A DNA stretch of 32,661 nt from Rhizobiales bacterium Ga0077548 (GTDB taxonomy: Bacteria; Pseudomonadota; Alphaproteobacteria; Rhizobiales; Xanthobacteraceae): positions 1 through 32,661 of the forward strand of contig LNEZ01000079.1 in NCBI GenBank assembly GCA_001464215.1. The letters are read 5' to 3'. The notes beneath the pieces were generated by a model. That model saw nothing but the letters and a program-made list of their open reading frames with translations. It was not told the DNA's origin and made no database searches. How positions within the stretch are numbered: the stretch's first letter is position 1; each line of letters starts with the position of its first letter. A program made the translations under genes and the position numbers. Below are positions 20,260 through 30,462 of this stretch, piece after piece.

Positions 20260-21465
20260 TTACTTGCGAAAGGAAGCAAGGCGCTTCAACGCCTCTTCCG
20301 TGATTTTTAAATTGTCGACAAGGGCGACGCGAATGTAGTTGGCACCGGGATTTTTTCCGTCGGCACTCGTGCGCGCGAGATAGCTTCCCGGCACGACACG
20401 CAGGCCCGCGTCCTCGAAGAGCGATTTTGCCGCGGTCTCGTCGTCGCCGAGTTCGGTGACATCGAGCCAAAGGAAGAAGCCCCCTTCCGGGCGCTTGTGA
20501 TTGAAGCGCTTGCCCAAGAGCTTGTCGGCGAGATCGAATTTTTCGCGATATAGCTTGCGCGTATCTTCGACATGATATTCGTCGGAATAAGCGGCGATCG
20601 CGACCTCTTGCAAAGGTTCCGGCACCTGCGGCGCGGAGACGTTACGCAGCTCGGAGTAAGCTGAAATGAACCTCTCGTCGCCGGCTGCGAAGCCAACGCG
20701 CAGACCGGGCAAATTCGAGCGCTTCGAGAGCGAATTGAAGGTGATCACGTTATCGAAGTTCGCGCCGCAGGCTTCCAGCGCGCCGGTCGGTACTTTGTCG
20801 GAGAGCCAGATTTCCGAATAGCATTCGTCGGCAAATACAAACGCACCGTGCTTGCGCGCGCGCGCAATTACTTTTTCGAGCGTCTCGCGCGGCAGCACAG
20901 AGCCCTGCGGATTTGCAGGCGAGCAAAGATAGACCGCGAGCGTGCGCGCCATCAGCTCATCCGAGATCTGATCATAATCCGGGATAAAATTATTCTTGGC
21001 GTAGGCGGGAAGCGCCACGAGTTCGCAGCCCGTGACTTCCGCGCCCGCGCCGTAAGCCGGATAAAACGGATTGGGCACGATGATCGCAGGCTTGCCGCCG
21101 CGCTCGCCCAGGATTCGTTTCGCGGCAATGCTCGCGAGAAAGAGACCTTCGCGGCTGCCGTTCAGCACCAACACTTCTTTATTAGGATCGAGCGCACGGG
21201 GGAGTTTGTAGCGGCGGCCGAGCCAGCTTGCGGCGGCATTCCGAAAACGATCCGTGCCACGCAGCATCGGATATTTCGCGAAGCCGCCGATGTGGGTTGC
21301 GATCACGGGTGCCACGAAGCTCGGCATCGGATGGCGCGGTTCGCCTACGGAAAGATTGATCAGCGGCTTGCCCGGTTCGATGCCGGCAAGCAGCTCGGTG
21401 AGCCGCACGAAAGGCGAGCGCACGTTTGCATACTGATTCCGTCCGGCCAGTCCGCTTCCCGCCAT
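20260..21465 (-). CDS. Class I/II PLP-dependent aminotransferase, DapC-like
   Basis: A 401-residue fold-type I aminotransferase. PLP-binding features are SPANPQG (Asn185), FADECYSEIW (Asp213, Tyr216) and the Schiff-base Lys248 in NSLSKRSNLPGLRVGF. The SLSKRSNLPGLR form is typical of N-succinyldiaminopimelate aminotransferases (DapC) of the lysine/peptidoglycan pathway, but related enzymes act on other amino acids, so the substrate is a likely, not a proven, call. The ATG at 21465 has GAGG six bases upstream; an upstream TTG is less likely. ftsK follows after 14 bp, so the pair forms an operon. An exact CtrA-type box lies about 50 bp upstream of the start. Confidence 0.87.
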   Translation of the reverse strand: MAGSGLAGRNQYANVRSPFVRLTELLAGIEPGKPLINLSVGEPRHPMPSFVAPVIATHIGGFAKYPMLRGTDRFRNAAASWLGRRYKLPRALDPNKEVLVLNGSREGLFLASIAAKRILGERGGKPAIIVPNPFYPAYGAGAEVTGCELVALPAYAKNNFIPDYDQISDELMARTLAVYLCSPANPQGSVLPRETLEKVIARARKHGAFVFADECYSEIWLSDKVPTGALEACGANFDNVITFNSLSKRSNLPGLRVGFAAGDERFISAYSELRNVSAPQVPEPLQEVAIAAYSDEYHVEDTRKLYREKFDLADKLLGKRFNHKRPEGGFFLWLDVTELGDDETAAKSLFEDAGLRVVPGSYLARTSADGKNPGANYIRVALVDNLKITEEALKRLASFRK

Positions 21466-21515
21466 GCCCGCCTCAAACGCCCAGAATTTCAAGCGGAGAC
21501 TTTAGAAATCGGCGG

Positions 21516-21530
21516 TTAAGGCCCGTTTAA
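21516..21530. promoter_or_regulatory. Putative CtrA box upstream of the aminotransferase-ftsK unit
   Basis: TTAAGGCCCGTTTAA is an exact TTAA-N7-TTAA, extended to TTAACCAT on the plus strand and TTAACC on the minus strand. It lies 51 bp upstream of the aminotransferase start, a normal distance for a promoter-overlapping CtrA site. A GANTC (CcrM methylation) site, GAATC, lies at 21536-21540, a pairing known from cell-cycle promoters in this class. Binding is inferred. Confidence 0.62.
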
Positions 21531-21560
21531 CCATCGAATCATTGGTGAAAGCGGGCAAAG

Positions 21561-21589
21561 AAAAACCCCGGCCACAGGGGCCGGGGTTT
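21561..21589 (-). terminator. Intrinsic terminator after amtB (first unit)
   Basis: An 8-bp all-GC stem (21566-21573 with 21579-21586) has a 5-base loop and is followed on the minus strand by five T (AAAAA at 21561-21565 on plus). It lies about 50 bp after the amtB stop. A second perfect 8-bp hairpin, TTCCTTAC/GTAAGGAA with a TTTT loop, lies between it and amtB at 21588-21607. Confidence 0.85.
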
Positions 21590-21636
21590 CCTTACTTTTG
21601 TAAGGAAGGCCGGGAGATCGTCCCGGCCAACCAGAC

Positions 21637-23655
<2,019 letters not shown>

Positions 23656-23700
23656 CTATATTTTAGGCAGCTTCTTCAGCCATGCTCGATTCATGGCCAT

Positions 23701-23735
23701 GAAAGAGAAACGCGCGGCACAAGAGCCGCGCGTTT
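23701..23735 (-). terminator. Intrinsic terminator after amtB (second unit)
   Basis: An 11-bp perfect stem (AAACGCGCGGC at 23708-23718 with GCCGCGCGTTT at 23725-23735) has a 6-base loop and is followed on the minus strand by a pyrimidine-rich TTTCTCTTTC tail. It lies 25 bp after the amtB stop at 23760. Confidence 0.8.
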
Positions 23736-23759
23736 GGGTTTTGAATGCAAAGAAACGAA

Positions 23760-25064
23760 TCAGGTGTGAACCGACTCGCCGTGCTGGGTGATGTCGAGGC
23801 CCATGCGCTCATGGTCGAGCGACACGCGAAGGCCAACGAGCACATCGACGATTTTCAAAATCACGTAGGTCGCGATCGCGCACCATGCGAAGCAGATGCC
23901 GACGCCGATCAACTGCGTCACCACCTGTCCGGCATTGCCTTCGAGCAGGCCCTGTTGTCCCGCGGGCAAATCCTTCGTGACCGTGAAGGCGCCGACCGCG
24001 AAGACGCCGGTGAGAACGGTGCCGAGGATGCCACCAATGCCGTGAATGCCGAAAACGTCGAGCGAGTCGTCGTACTTCAAGCGCTCCTTCAGCCAGGTGC
24101 AGGCCCAGTAGCAGACGATGCCCGCGGCAAGGCCGATCACGACGCCATGCCAGGGTAGGACAAAGCCGGATGCCGGCGTGATGGTGCCGAGACCGGCGAT
24201 TGCGCCCGAGATGATGCCGAGCACGGACGGTTTCTTTCTCGTCCACCACTCCATCATCATCCACGCGATCGCGCCGGAGCAGGCAGCAAGATGCGTGACG
24301 AGAATGGCCATCGACGCGCGCGGGCTTGCGGTAAGCGCCGAGCCGCCGTTGAAGCCGAACCAGCCGACCCAAAGGAGGGCGGTGCCGATCGCCGCCATCG
24401 TCAAATCGTAGGGCGCAAGATTTTCCGTACCGTAGCCGCGCCGCGCGCCGAGCACATACGCCGCGACCAGACCCGCGACGCCCGCGTTCAAGTGCACGAC
24501 GATGCCGCCGGCAAAATCCATCACGCCCATGCCCGAGAGAAAGCCGCCACCCCAAACCCAATGCGCGCTCGGGACGTAAACTACGAACAGCCACGCGATG
24601 ATGAAAAGAATGAAGGCGGAGAAGCGCATACGGTCGGCGACCGAACCCGCGATCAGCGCGCAGGTGATGACGGCGAAGGTCATCTGATAGATCGCAAACA
24701 ACGACTCCGGAAGGTTGCTTGCCAGCGAATTCACCGAGTCGAGATTCATTCCGGCGAAGAAGAGTTTATCGAGATTTCCGAGATAAGCGCCCTCGCCGGA
24801 GAAGGTCAGCGAGTAGCCGGCCGCAAACCACAACAGCGAAACAAACATCACCGCGGCAAAGCTCTGCGCCATGGTGGCAAGCAGGTTCTTCTTTCGCACC
24901 AGCCCCGCATAAAAAAGCGCGAGGCCGGGGATTGTCATCAAAAGCACAAGGGCGGTTGCGGCGATCATCCACGCCGTATCGGCAGCGTTGATCGTGCTTG
25001 CTTGTGCTAGTGCGGGCGTCGCGATGAGCGTGCAGGCAGCGACGATTGCCAGAAAGCGTTTCAT
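23760..25064 (-). CDS. amtB: Ammonium transporter AmtB (second copy)
   Basis: A second Amt-family channel, 434 residues, clearly diverged from the first copy. It has a signal peptide (ALA-Q cleavage near 20), about eleven membrane helices, the pore histidines in IVVHLNAG and FGIHGIGGILG, and a GlnK-docking C-terminus (SLDHERMGLDITQHGESVHT). The ATG at 25064 has GGGGGA five bases upstream; the frame is open further up but only through a repeat. It lies 91 bp downstream of the intact glnK, with a palindromic repeat between them. The pair forms a normal glnK-amtB unit, and its own terminator separates it from the first unit. Confidence 0.94.
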   Translation of the reverse strand: MKRFLAIVAACTLIATPALAQASTINAADTAWMIAATALVLLMTIPGLALFYAGLVRKKNLLATMAQSFAAVMFVSLLWFAAGYSLTFSGEGAYLGNLDKLFFAGMNLDSVNSLASNLPESLFAIYQMTFAVITCALIAGSVADRMRFSAFILFIIAWLFVVYVPSAHWVWGGGFLSGMGVMDFAGGIVVHLNAGVAGLVAAYVLGARRGYGTENLAPYDLTMAAIGTALLWVGWFGFNGGSALTASPRASMAILVTHLAACSGAIAWMMMEWWTRKKPSVLGIISGAIAGLGTITPASGFVLPWHGVVIGLAAGIVCYWACTWLKERLKYDDSLDVFGIHGIGGILGTVLTGVFAVGAFTVTKDLPAGQQGLLEGNAGQVVTQLIGVGICFAWCAIATYVILKIVDVLVGLRVSLDHERMGLDITQHGESVHT

Positions 25065-25106
25065 TGAAGTCCCCCAGAAGTTTTGTGTCGCGCGTAGTTT
25101 TTCTTT

Positions 25107-25159
25107 GCGCATGATCTGATCCGAAAGCCGGTTCCCACTTTTCGGGATCATGCGCCTAG
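25107..25159 (-). repeat. Palindromic intergenic repeat, copy 1 (glnK-amtB spacer)
   Basis: Ends form a 10-bp inverted repeat (GCGCATGATC at 25107-25116 with GATCATGCGC at 25146-25155), and an inner CCGAAA/TTTCGG pair lies around the core CCGGTTCCCACTTTTCGG. It aligns without gaps to the copy at 30411-30462, about 40 of 47 bases identical. Its CTAG end contains the TAG stop of the intact glnK. Confidence 0.85.
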
Positions 25160-25494
25160 AGCGCGTTGTTGTCGGTTTCGCCGGTGCGGATACGGATGGC
25201 GCGTTCGATCGAGTGGACGAAAATTTTTCCGTCGCCGATCTGGCCGGTTTTGGCGGCCTTTACGATCGCATCGACTGCGCGATTGGCGTTTTCGCTACTC
25301 ACCGCGATTTCGATCCGCATTTTCGGTAGAAAATGAATCGCGTATTCGGCGCCGCGATAGATTTCGGTGTGGCCCTTCTGGCGGCCGTAGCCTTTCACTT
25401 CGGATACGGTGATGCCTTGGACGCCGACCGCCGAAAGCGCGTCGCGCACCTCTTCGAGCTTGAACGGTTTGATGACAGCAATAATGAGCTTCAT
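25156..25494 (-). CDS. glnK: Nitrogen regulatory protein PII (GlnK), intact copy
   Basis: A full-length 112-residue PII protein. It binds ATP/ADP and 2-oxoglutarate as a trimer and plugs AmtB when nitrogen is plentiful. Visible: [20 protein letters not shown] start, T-loop with Tyr51 (the uridylylation site), B-loop TGQIGDGKIF (83-92) and C-loop RIRTGE (101-106). The ATG at 25494 has GGGGAA seven bases upstream. It precedes the second amtB. Its TAG stop is formed by the end of a palindromic repeat. I found no convincing sigma-54 promoter in the 188 bp upstream. With the first glnK broken, this is the only PII gene in the window able to serve both transporters. Confidence 0.96.
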   Translation of the reverse strand: MKLIIAVIKPFKLEEVRDALSAVGVQGITVSEVKGYGRQKGHTEIYRGAEYAIHFLPKMRIEIAVSSENANRAVDAIVKAAKTGQIGDGKIFVHSIERAIRIRTGETDNNAL

Positions 25495-25682
25495 GAGCGC
25501 TTCCCCTGCTGCCGGTTTGTTGTTCTGCGTTGCGTGGTCCGGCAGGTCACCGCCCAAATCCAAGGCGGCTTTATCTGCACAGATTATCGGCGTTCAGCCG
25601 GAATTTTAAGCGGGCGGAGGCGGTAGCCGCCGCTTTTTGCGCAGCTACCGGCAAAGCCGGTTTCAGCGCTGCAAATGCAGAA

Positions 25683-26564
25683 TCAGGTCTTTTTCTTCTC
25701 GAAATCAGGGTCGTGCTTCCGGATTAGCCCTTCCTGGGCGACGGAAGCGACCAAAGTGCCGTCTCTTTTGAAGAATTGGCCCCTTGAGAAGCCGCGGGCG
25801 CCGTTCGCGTTCGGAGAATCCTGTGAATAGAGCAGCCACTCGTCGGCCCGGAACGGCCGGTGAAACCACAGCGCATGGTCGAGGGAGGCTGCCTGGATCG
25901 AGCGCGAAAATACCGAGCGTCCGTGCGGGATGAGCGACGCGTCCAACAGCCCCATGTCGGACGCGTAAGCGAGCGCGCAGCGGTGCACGATCGGATCGTC
26001 GGGCAGCGGCGAGACCGCTTTCATCCAGACATTGAATTTCGGCTCGCGGTAGTCCTTCGAGAGGTAGCGCATATATTCGACCGGGCGCAGTTCGATCGGA
26101 CGTTCGCGCTCATAATACTTGCGAACCGCCTCGGGCAGCATCGGCATTACTTTTTCGCGAATATCTTTCTCGCTCATCAGCTCTTCGGGCATCGGCACCT
26201 TCGGCATCTCGGCTTGATGCTCGTGGCCTTCTTCTTCCTTCTGGAACGACACGCCCATCGAGAAGATCGCCTCACCGTGCTGGATCGCCTTAACCCAGCG
26301 CGTGGTGAAGCTGCCGCCGTCGCGGATACGATCCACTTCGTAAATAATCGGCGCTTTCGGATCGCCGCCAAGGAGAAAATAAGCGTGCAGCGAGTGACAG
26401 GCACGCTCCGGCACCGTGCGATAGGCCGCGACCAATGCCTGTCCGATCACCTGCCCGCCGAAAACCCGGATGAAAGAGTCTTTCGGCGAGTGGCCGCGAA
26501 ACAGATTCAGCTCGAGCGTTTCAAGATCGAGAATGTCGAGGAGGGTTTCGACCGCTTTGGTCAT
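25683..26564 (-). CDS. tesB: Acyl-CoA thioesterase II
   Basis: TesB hydrolyses medium- and long-chain acyl-CoA to free acid and CoA. The 293-residue protein is a double hotdog fold. The N-terminal half has FGGQVIGQALVAA and HSLHAYFLLGGDP. The C-terminal half has YASDMGLLDASL (Asp of the catalytic triad), SLDHALWFHRPFRADEWLLY and ASVAQEGLIR (catalytic Gln). The start ATG at 26564 has AAGG about seven bases upstream; the longer frame to 26615 lacks homology. It is divergent from the hydroxylase gene across a 62-bp gap. Confidence 0.95.
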   Translation of the reverse strand: MTKAVETLLDILDLETLELNLFRGHSPKDSFIRVFGGQVIGQALVAAYRTVPERACHSLHAYFLLGGDPKAPIIYEVDRIRDGGSFTTRWVKAIQHGEAIFSMGVSFQKEEEGHEHQAEMPKVPMPEELMSEKDIREKVMPMLPEAVRKYYERERPIELRPVEYMRYLSKDYREPKFNVWMKAVSPLPDDPIVHRCALAYASDMGLLDASLIPHGRSVFSRSIQAASLDHALWFHRPFRADEWLLYSQDSPNANGARGFSRGQFFKRDGTLVASVAQEGLIRKHDPDFEKKKT

Positions 26565-26626
26565 CGGTAAACCTTGGCTTGATCGGCGGGTTGCCGCGGG
26601 AGCCTTAACGTACATATCTTGCCGCC

Positions 26627-27853
26627 ATGGACAAGCAAACGCGGGATAAGCCGCTTGATGTGGCTATCGCCGGGGCCGGTATTGCCGGTGCCGCGCTTGC
26701 CGTCGCGCTCAGGCAGACCCTGGGGCGCGGATTTTCGGTCGCGGTGTTCGATCCTCTGCTTTCCCGCGAGCCTTTGCGCGACGAACGCGCGGTGGCGATT
26801 GCCGGCGGTGCGCGCAGGCTGTTTGAAGCGATCGGCGTATGGGAGCGGCTCACGGACGCGCAGCCGATCCGCGCCATGGAAATTACGGACTCGAAGCTGC
26901 ATGACGCCGTGCGCCAGACTTTTCTCGAATTTGCCGAAGACGAGGAAGACGAGCCCTTCGCGCACATGGTCGAGAACCGCGCGCTGATCGCGGCACTTCG
27001 CGAGACGGCGGAAGAAGCCGAGGTCGAGCTTGTCGCTTCCGGGATCGAGACCTATGCGCCGGACGAAAGCTTCGCGCGTTTCCATGCGGGCGGAAAACAG
27101 TATCGCGCGCGGCTGCTTGCCGCTGCCGACGGGGCGCAATCAAAACTCAGGGCGCTTGCGAAAATTCAAACGATTGCGCGCGGCTATAGCCAGTCCGGCA
27201 TCGTCGCCACCATCGGGCACGCGCGCGAGCATGGCGGCAAGGCCGTGCAGCATTTTCTTCCGAGCGGGTCGTTTGCGATCCTGCCGCTCACCGGAAAGCG
27301 CTCGTCTATTGTCTGGACCGAAGAGAGCGCGGAAGCCAAACGCATCGTCGCTTTGCCGCCGCCGGAATTTCTCGCTGAGCTCGAATTGCGCTTCGGCCTG
27401 CAGCTCGGCGAACTCGAAGTGCTTTCGCCCGCGCGCGATTATCCGTTGCAGATTTCGATTGCGCGCTCTTTCGTCGCTGAGCGGTTCGCACTAGTGGGAG
27501 ATGCCGCGCACGTCATTCACCCGCTTGCGGGGCAAGGGCTCAACATGGGCCTGCGCGATGTCGCGGCCCTTGCCGAATGCATCGCGGACAATGCACGGCT
27601 GGGACTGGATCCCGGCGCTCCCGAAGCTCTCTCGCGCTATCAGCGCTGGCGGCGTGCCGACACGGTGGCGATGGGGTTGGCGACCGACGGGTTGAACCGG
27701 CTGTTTTCAAACGAATCGACGCCGCTGAAATATCTGCGCGATCTGGGCTTGGGCCTCGTCGATCGCGCACCGGGGCTTAAAAAGTTTTTCGCCCGCGAGG
27801 CGGCCGGCCTCACGGGCGATGTACCGAAACTACTGCGGGGCGAATTTATTTAG
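26627..27853 (+). CDS. UbiH/UbiF/COQ6-family FAD-dependent hydroxylase (ubiquinone biosynthesis)
   Basis: A 408-residue class A flavin monooxygenase. Motifs in order: GAGIAG (16-21) for FAD, the mid DG motif [11 protein letters not shown], and the GD motif [24 protein letters not shown], whose exact form is diagnostic of the UbiH/UbiI/UbiF/UbiL group that hydroxylates the ubiquinone ring. Which ring position it acts on cannot be read; in alphaproteobacteria one such enzyme (UbiL) may act on more than one carbon. Its stop overlaps the convergent Trm112-like gene by 4 bp. Confidence 0.9.
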   Translation: MDKQTRDKPLDVAIAGAGIAGAALAVALRQTLGRGFSVAVFDPLLSREPLRDERAVAIAGGARRLFEAIGVWERLTDAQPIRAMEITDSKLHDAVRQTFLEFAEDEEDEPFAHMVENRALIAALRETAEEAEVELVASGIETYAPDESFARFHAGGKQYRARLLAAADGAQSKLRALAKIQTIARGYSQSGIVATIGHAREHGGKAVQHFLPSGSFAILPLTGKRSSIVWTEESAEAKRIVALPPPEFLAELELRFGLQLGELEVLSPARDYPLQISIARSFVAERFALVGDAAHVIHPLAGQGLNMGLRDVAALAECIADNARLGLDPGAPEALSRYQRWRRADTVAMGLATDGLNRLFSNESTPLKYLRDLGLGLVDRAPGLKKFFAREAAGLTGDVPKLLRGEFI

Positions 27854-28038
27854 TCAGAGAGAGGCCGCGCTTCCTCGGGCAACATGATCGGGATGCCGTC
27901 GCGGATCGGATAGATCAGCTTGGCTGCGCGCGAGACCAGCACCTGCTTCTCCGCGTCATATTCCAGCGGACCCTTGGTCACCGGGCAAACCAGAATTTCC
28001 AGAAGCTTGGGATCGACGGTGTGACGGTCGGTGTTCAT
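27850..28038 (-). CDS. Trm112-like small protein (YcaR family)
   Basis: A 62-residue protein of the Trm112/YcaR family, whose eukaryotic and archaeal members activate methyltransferases. The bacterial role is not settled. Family marks are [17 protein letters not shown] and [18 protein letters not shown]. The usual zinc CxxC is reduced to one Cys (Cys18 with Thr at the second place), so metal binding is unlikely. It is the last gene of a minus-strand run that also includes the LON-domain protein and CnoX. Confidence 0.9.
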   Translation of the reverse strand: MNTDRHTVDPKLLEILVCPVTKGPLEYDAEKQVLVSRAAKLIYPIRDGIPIMLPEEARPLSD

Positions 28039-28081
28039 TCAGCTCTCCAATCGCGGATGTCGCAGCGCAACAACGCGGATA

Positions 28082-28753
28082 CTACTGCAAGGTTCCGTTC
28101 TCGTCTGCCTCGCCCGCGGCAAGGTTGATCTCGGTGGCTGCGACAAGAAGCTGCGCGCGGGTGCGCAAATCCGGCGCTTCGAGCAAAGCCTGCTTTTCGC
28201 GCACACCGAACGGCGCCATCAACGACAGGCCGTTTACGAGCGCTTCGGTCGGCGCCTGCGAAATTCCGGACCAGTCGGCTTCGATCGAATTCGCGGCGAG
28301 ATAATTGGCGAGCGTTTTCAGAAGCGCTTCGCGATCGACCTCGTCCTCGCCGTAGCCCTGCACTAGGTCTTCCGCGAACAGGCGGTAATCGACCCTGCAC
28401 TGACGATAGGGCGTGGTGACGGAAACTTCCTCAATCACGCGAAAGCGCGCGACGCCGGTGAGCACAACCTGATAGCGCCCGTCGCCGGTCTCGGCAAAAC
28501 TCGACAGTCTTCCGGCGCAACCGATCGGATACAGCGGCGGGACTTTCGATGCGCCTTCTTCCGGCTCGTTCGGCTGGATCATGCCGATCAAGCGGTCGCC
28601 GCGGATGGAATCCTCGATCATCTGCAAATAACGCGGCTCGAAAATATTCAGCGGCAACTCAGCGCGCGGCAAGAGCACCGCACGCGGCAGCGGAAATACC
28701 GGAATGGTGCCCGGAATTTCCTCGGCTAAGCGATAGGGTGCGTTGATAGCCAT
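28082..28753 (-). CDS. LON substrate-binding-domain protein
   Basis: A 223-residue protein made only of the N-terminal (substrate-binding) domain of Lon protease, without ATPase or protease parts. Family marks: IPVFPLPRAVLLPRAELPLNIFEPRYLQM at the start (about residues 17-45), then IGCAGRLSSF and RYQVVLTGVARFRV. Such stand-alone LON-domain proteins are common in alphaproteobacteria; their function is unproven. It lies 18 bp downstream of the CnoX gene, so the two are probably co-transcribed, which hints at a shared role in protein quality control. Confidence 0.92.
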   Translation of the reverse strand: MAINAPYRLAEEIPGTIPVFPLPRAVLLPRAELPLNIFEPRYLQMIEDSIRGDRLIGMIQPNEPEEGASKVPPLYPIGCAGRLSSFAETGDGRYQVVLTGVARFRVIEEVSVTTPYRQCRVDYRLFAEDLVQGYGEDEVDREALLKTLANYLAANSIEADWSGISQAPTEALVNGLSLMAPFGVREKQALLEAPDLRTRAQLLVAATEINLAAGEADENGTLQ

Positions 28754-28771
28754 TTGCTATTTTGCTTGCCG

Positions 28772-29692
28772 TTACGAGAACAAAATCGTCGAGAGCTGTT
28801 TGCGGGCGTCCACGGTCGCCTCGTCCATCGGACCCCAGGCGTCGAAGAACTGCAGCAATTGCTTGCGCGCCGCTTCGTCGTTCCACTTGCGGTCCTTCTT
28901 GATAATGCTGAGCAGATGCCCGGCGGCTTTTGCCTTCTCGCCTTTTGCGCTTAACGAAACCGCGAGGTCGAAACGCGCCTGATGATCCGCGGGGTTCGCA
29001 TTCACTTTCGCTTCCAACTCGTCCGCGCCGCCACTCACCTTGCCTGCCTGTTCGGCGAGATCAAGTGCGGCTTTCGCGGCCGTGATAGCCGGTGCTGCGG
29101 TTTTATCTTTCGACGCATCCGCCGGAATCATCTCGAAGGTTTCTTTCGCCTGTTCGAGATCGCCGGCTGCGATGTGGCAACGCACGAGGCCCGCGAGCGC
29201 ACGTGCATTCGCAGGATCGTCGGTCAACACTTCGGCAAAGAGAGAAGTCGCCTCATCGAATTCGTTGGCTGCAAGTTTCGCTTCGGCTTCGTTGAGCAAC
29301 TCAGTCGAAGGATTCGTTTTGCCGGTGAGACGCTCGATGAAGGCTGTGACCTGACCTTCCGGCAACGCGCCGACGAAGCCATCGACCGGCTGGCCTTTAT
29401 CGAAGGCGAACACCGCCGGGATCGACTGGATGCCGAGCTGACCCGGAATCTGCGGGTGCTTGTCGATGTCCATTTTGACTAACTTCACCGCGCCGCCGGC
29501 TGCGCGCACGGCTTTCTCAAGAATAGGCGTCAGCGTCTTGCAGGGGCCGCACCACTCCGCCCAGAAATCCACGAGCACGGGGCGCTTCTTCGACTCCTCG
29601 ATCACATCCTTCATGAAGGCCTGTGTCGTGGTGTCGGCGATGACGTCGCTTGGTGATGCCGCTGCTGCGCCGTTTCCTGGATTCAACTCCAT
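28772..29692 (-). CDS. cnoX: CnoX-type thioredoxin/TPR co-chaperone
   Basis: The 306-residue protein joins an N-terminal thioredoxin domain to a TPR-like C-terminal half, the layout of CnoX (YbbN), a redox-linked holdase that passes clients to GroEL or DnaK. The active site is WCGPCK (Cys48 and Cys51), so unlike E. coli CnoX, which lacks the first Cys, this one can act as an oxidoreductase. Also visible: DIDKHPQIPGQLGIQSIPAVFAF with the cis-Pro. The helical part begins near residue 125 (LLNEAEAKLAANEFDEA). The ATG at 29692 has GGGAG upstream; an in-frame ATG at 29725 is an alternative. Confidence 0.9.
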   Translation of the reverse strand: MELNPGNGAAAASPSDVIADTTTQAFMKDVIEESKKRPVLVDFWAEWCGPCKTLTPILEKAVRAAGGAVKLVKMDIDKHPQIPGQLGIQSIPAVFAFDKGQPVDGFVGALPEGQVTAFIERLTGKTNPSTELLNEAEAKLAANEFDEATSLFAEVLTDDPANARALAGLVRCHIAAGDLEQAKETFEMIPADASKDKTAAPAITAAKAALDLAEQAGKVSGGADELEAKVNANPADHQARFDLAVSLSAKGEKAKAAGHLLSIIKKDRKWNDEAARKQLLQFFDAWGPMDEATVDARKQLSTILFS

Positions 29693-29810
29693 ATTCCGCT
29701 CCCGACCTCTCTGGTTCCGGACCATAAATGGGGTTCGGGCCGCTCGAAAGCAAATCGGGCCCTGCTGAAATGTGGCCCAAACCCGCGTTAAGCCTCAGCT
29801 TTTTCAGGTG

Positions 29811-29839
29811 TTGCGCGAGCCGAGGCTTTTGCCTAGAAC
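29811..29839 (+). promoter_or_regulatory. Possible promoter of tRNA-Gly
   Basis: TTGCGC (29811-29816) and TAGAAC (29834-29839) are spaced 17 bp apart and lie 39 bp before the tRNA. Both hexamers are imperfect, so this is only a candidate sigma-70-type promoter. Confidence 0.3.
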
Positions 29840-29878
29840 CCCGCTCTACCCGGTGGGGTTCGCCCCGCCATTCCGGAT

Positions 29879-29953
<75 letters not shown>

Positions 29954-29965
29954 ATTTCTCTCAAC

Positions 29966-30382
29966 TCAGTCGCCGATCACGTGCAGCACGATCTCGCGCG
30001 CGTGCGGCCGCGCGCGATGTTCGAACAGATAAAGGCCCTGCCAGGTACCGAGAACCGCGCGGCCTTCGACAATTGGAACCGAGAGGCTGGTTTGGGTAAG
30101 CGCCGCACGCAGATGCGCCGGCATATCGTCCGGGCCTTCGGCGCTATGGATGTAGCGTTCCGACTCCGGCGCAATTTCCTCGAAATAGTTCTGGAGGTCG
30201 GTCTGCACGTCGGGGTCGGCGTTTTCCTGAATCAAAAGAGACGCCGAGGTGTGGCGGCAATAAATCGTGAGCAGCCCGGCCGAAAACTTTTCGGAGGCGA
30301 GCCAGCGCAGCACTTTATCCGTGAATTCGTAGAGACCCCGGCCTTTGGTCTGGATCGTAAGTGTGTGCACCGCCTGACGCAT
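29966..30382 (-). CDS. yjbQ: YjbQ family protein (UPF0047)
   Basis: A 138-residue single-domain protein of the UPF0047/YjbQ family. Family signature: YCRHTSASLLIQENADPDV with conserved His/Thr/Ser, and the C-terminal GTWQGLYLFEHRARPHAREI. Members complement thiamine-phosphate synthase weakly (annotated as secondary thiamine-phosphate synthase); the real function is uncertain. It is convergent with tRNA-Gly, 12 bp after it. A palindromic repeat lies between it and the ggt gene upstream. Confidence 0.93.
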   Translation of the reverse strand: MRQAVHTLTIQTKGRGLYEFTDKVLRWLASEKFSAGLLTIYCRHTSASLLIQENADPDVQTDLQNYFEEIAPESERYIHSAEGPDDMPAHLRAALTQTSLSVPIVEGRAVLGTWQGLYLFEHRARPHAREIVLHVIGD

Positions 30383-30410
30383 TCCTTACTTTCTCCTTAC
30401 CTTCCGATTT

Positions 30411-30462
30411 GAGCATGACCTTTTCCAAAAACCGGTTCCCACTTTTCGGAATCATGCTCTAG
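30411..30462 (-). repeat. Palindromic intergenic repeat, copy 2 (ggt stop)
   Basis: GAGCATGA (30411-30418) and TCATGCTC (30452-30459) form the outer inverted repeat around the same core CCGGTTCCCACTTTTCGG as the copy at 25107-25159. As there, the CTAG end contains the stop codon of the upstream gene (ggt TAG, 30459-30461), in the same orientation relative to the gene. Confidence 0.85.

Noticed and set aside
25613-25661. Terminator or promoter between tesB and the intact glnK
   Set aside because: Small hairpins exist (GGCGG/CCGCC and ACCGGC/GCCGGT) but on the minus strand no T-run follows, and no sigma-54 box with correct spacing was found.
27850-28038. Loss of the second zinc Cys in the Trm112-like protein as a defect
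   Set aside because: As far as I recall, relatives in this group also carry Thr at that place, so it is a lineage trait and not a mutation.
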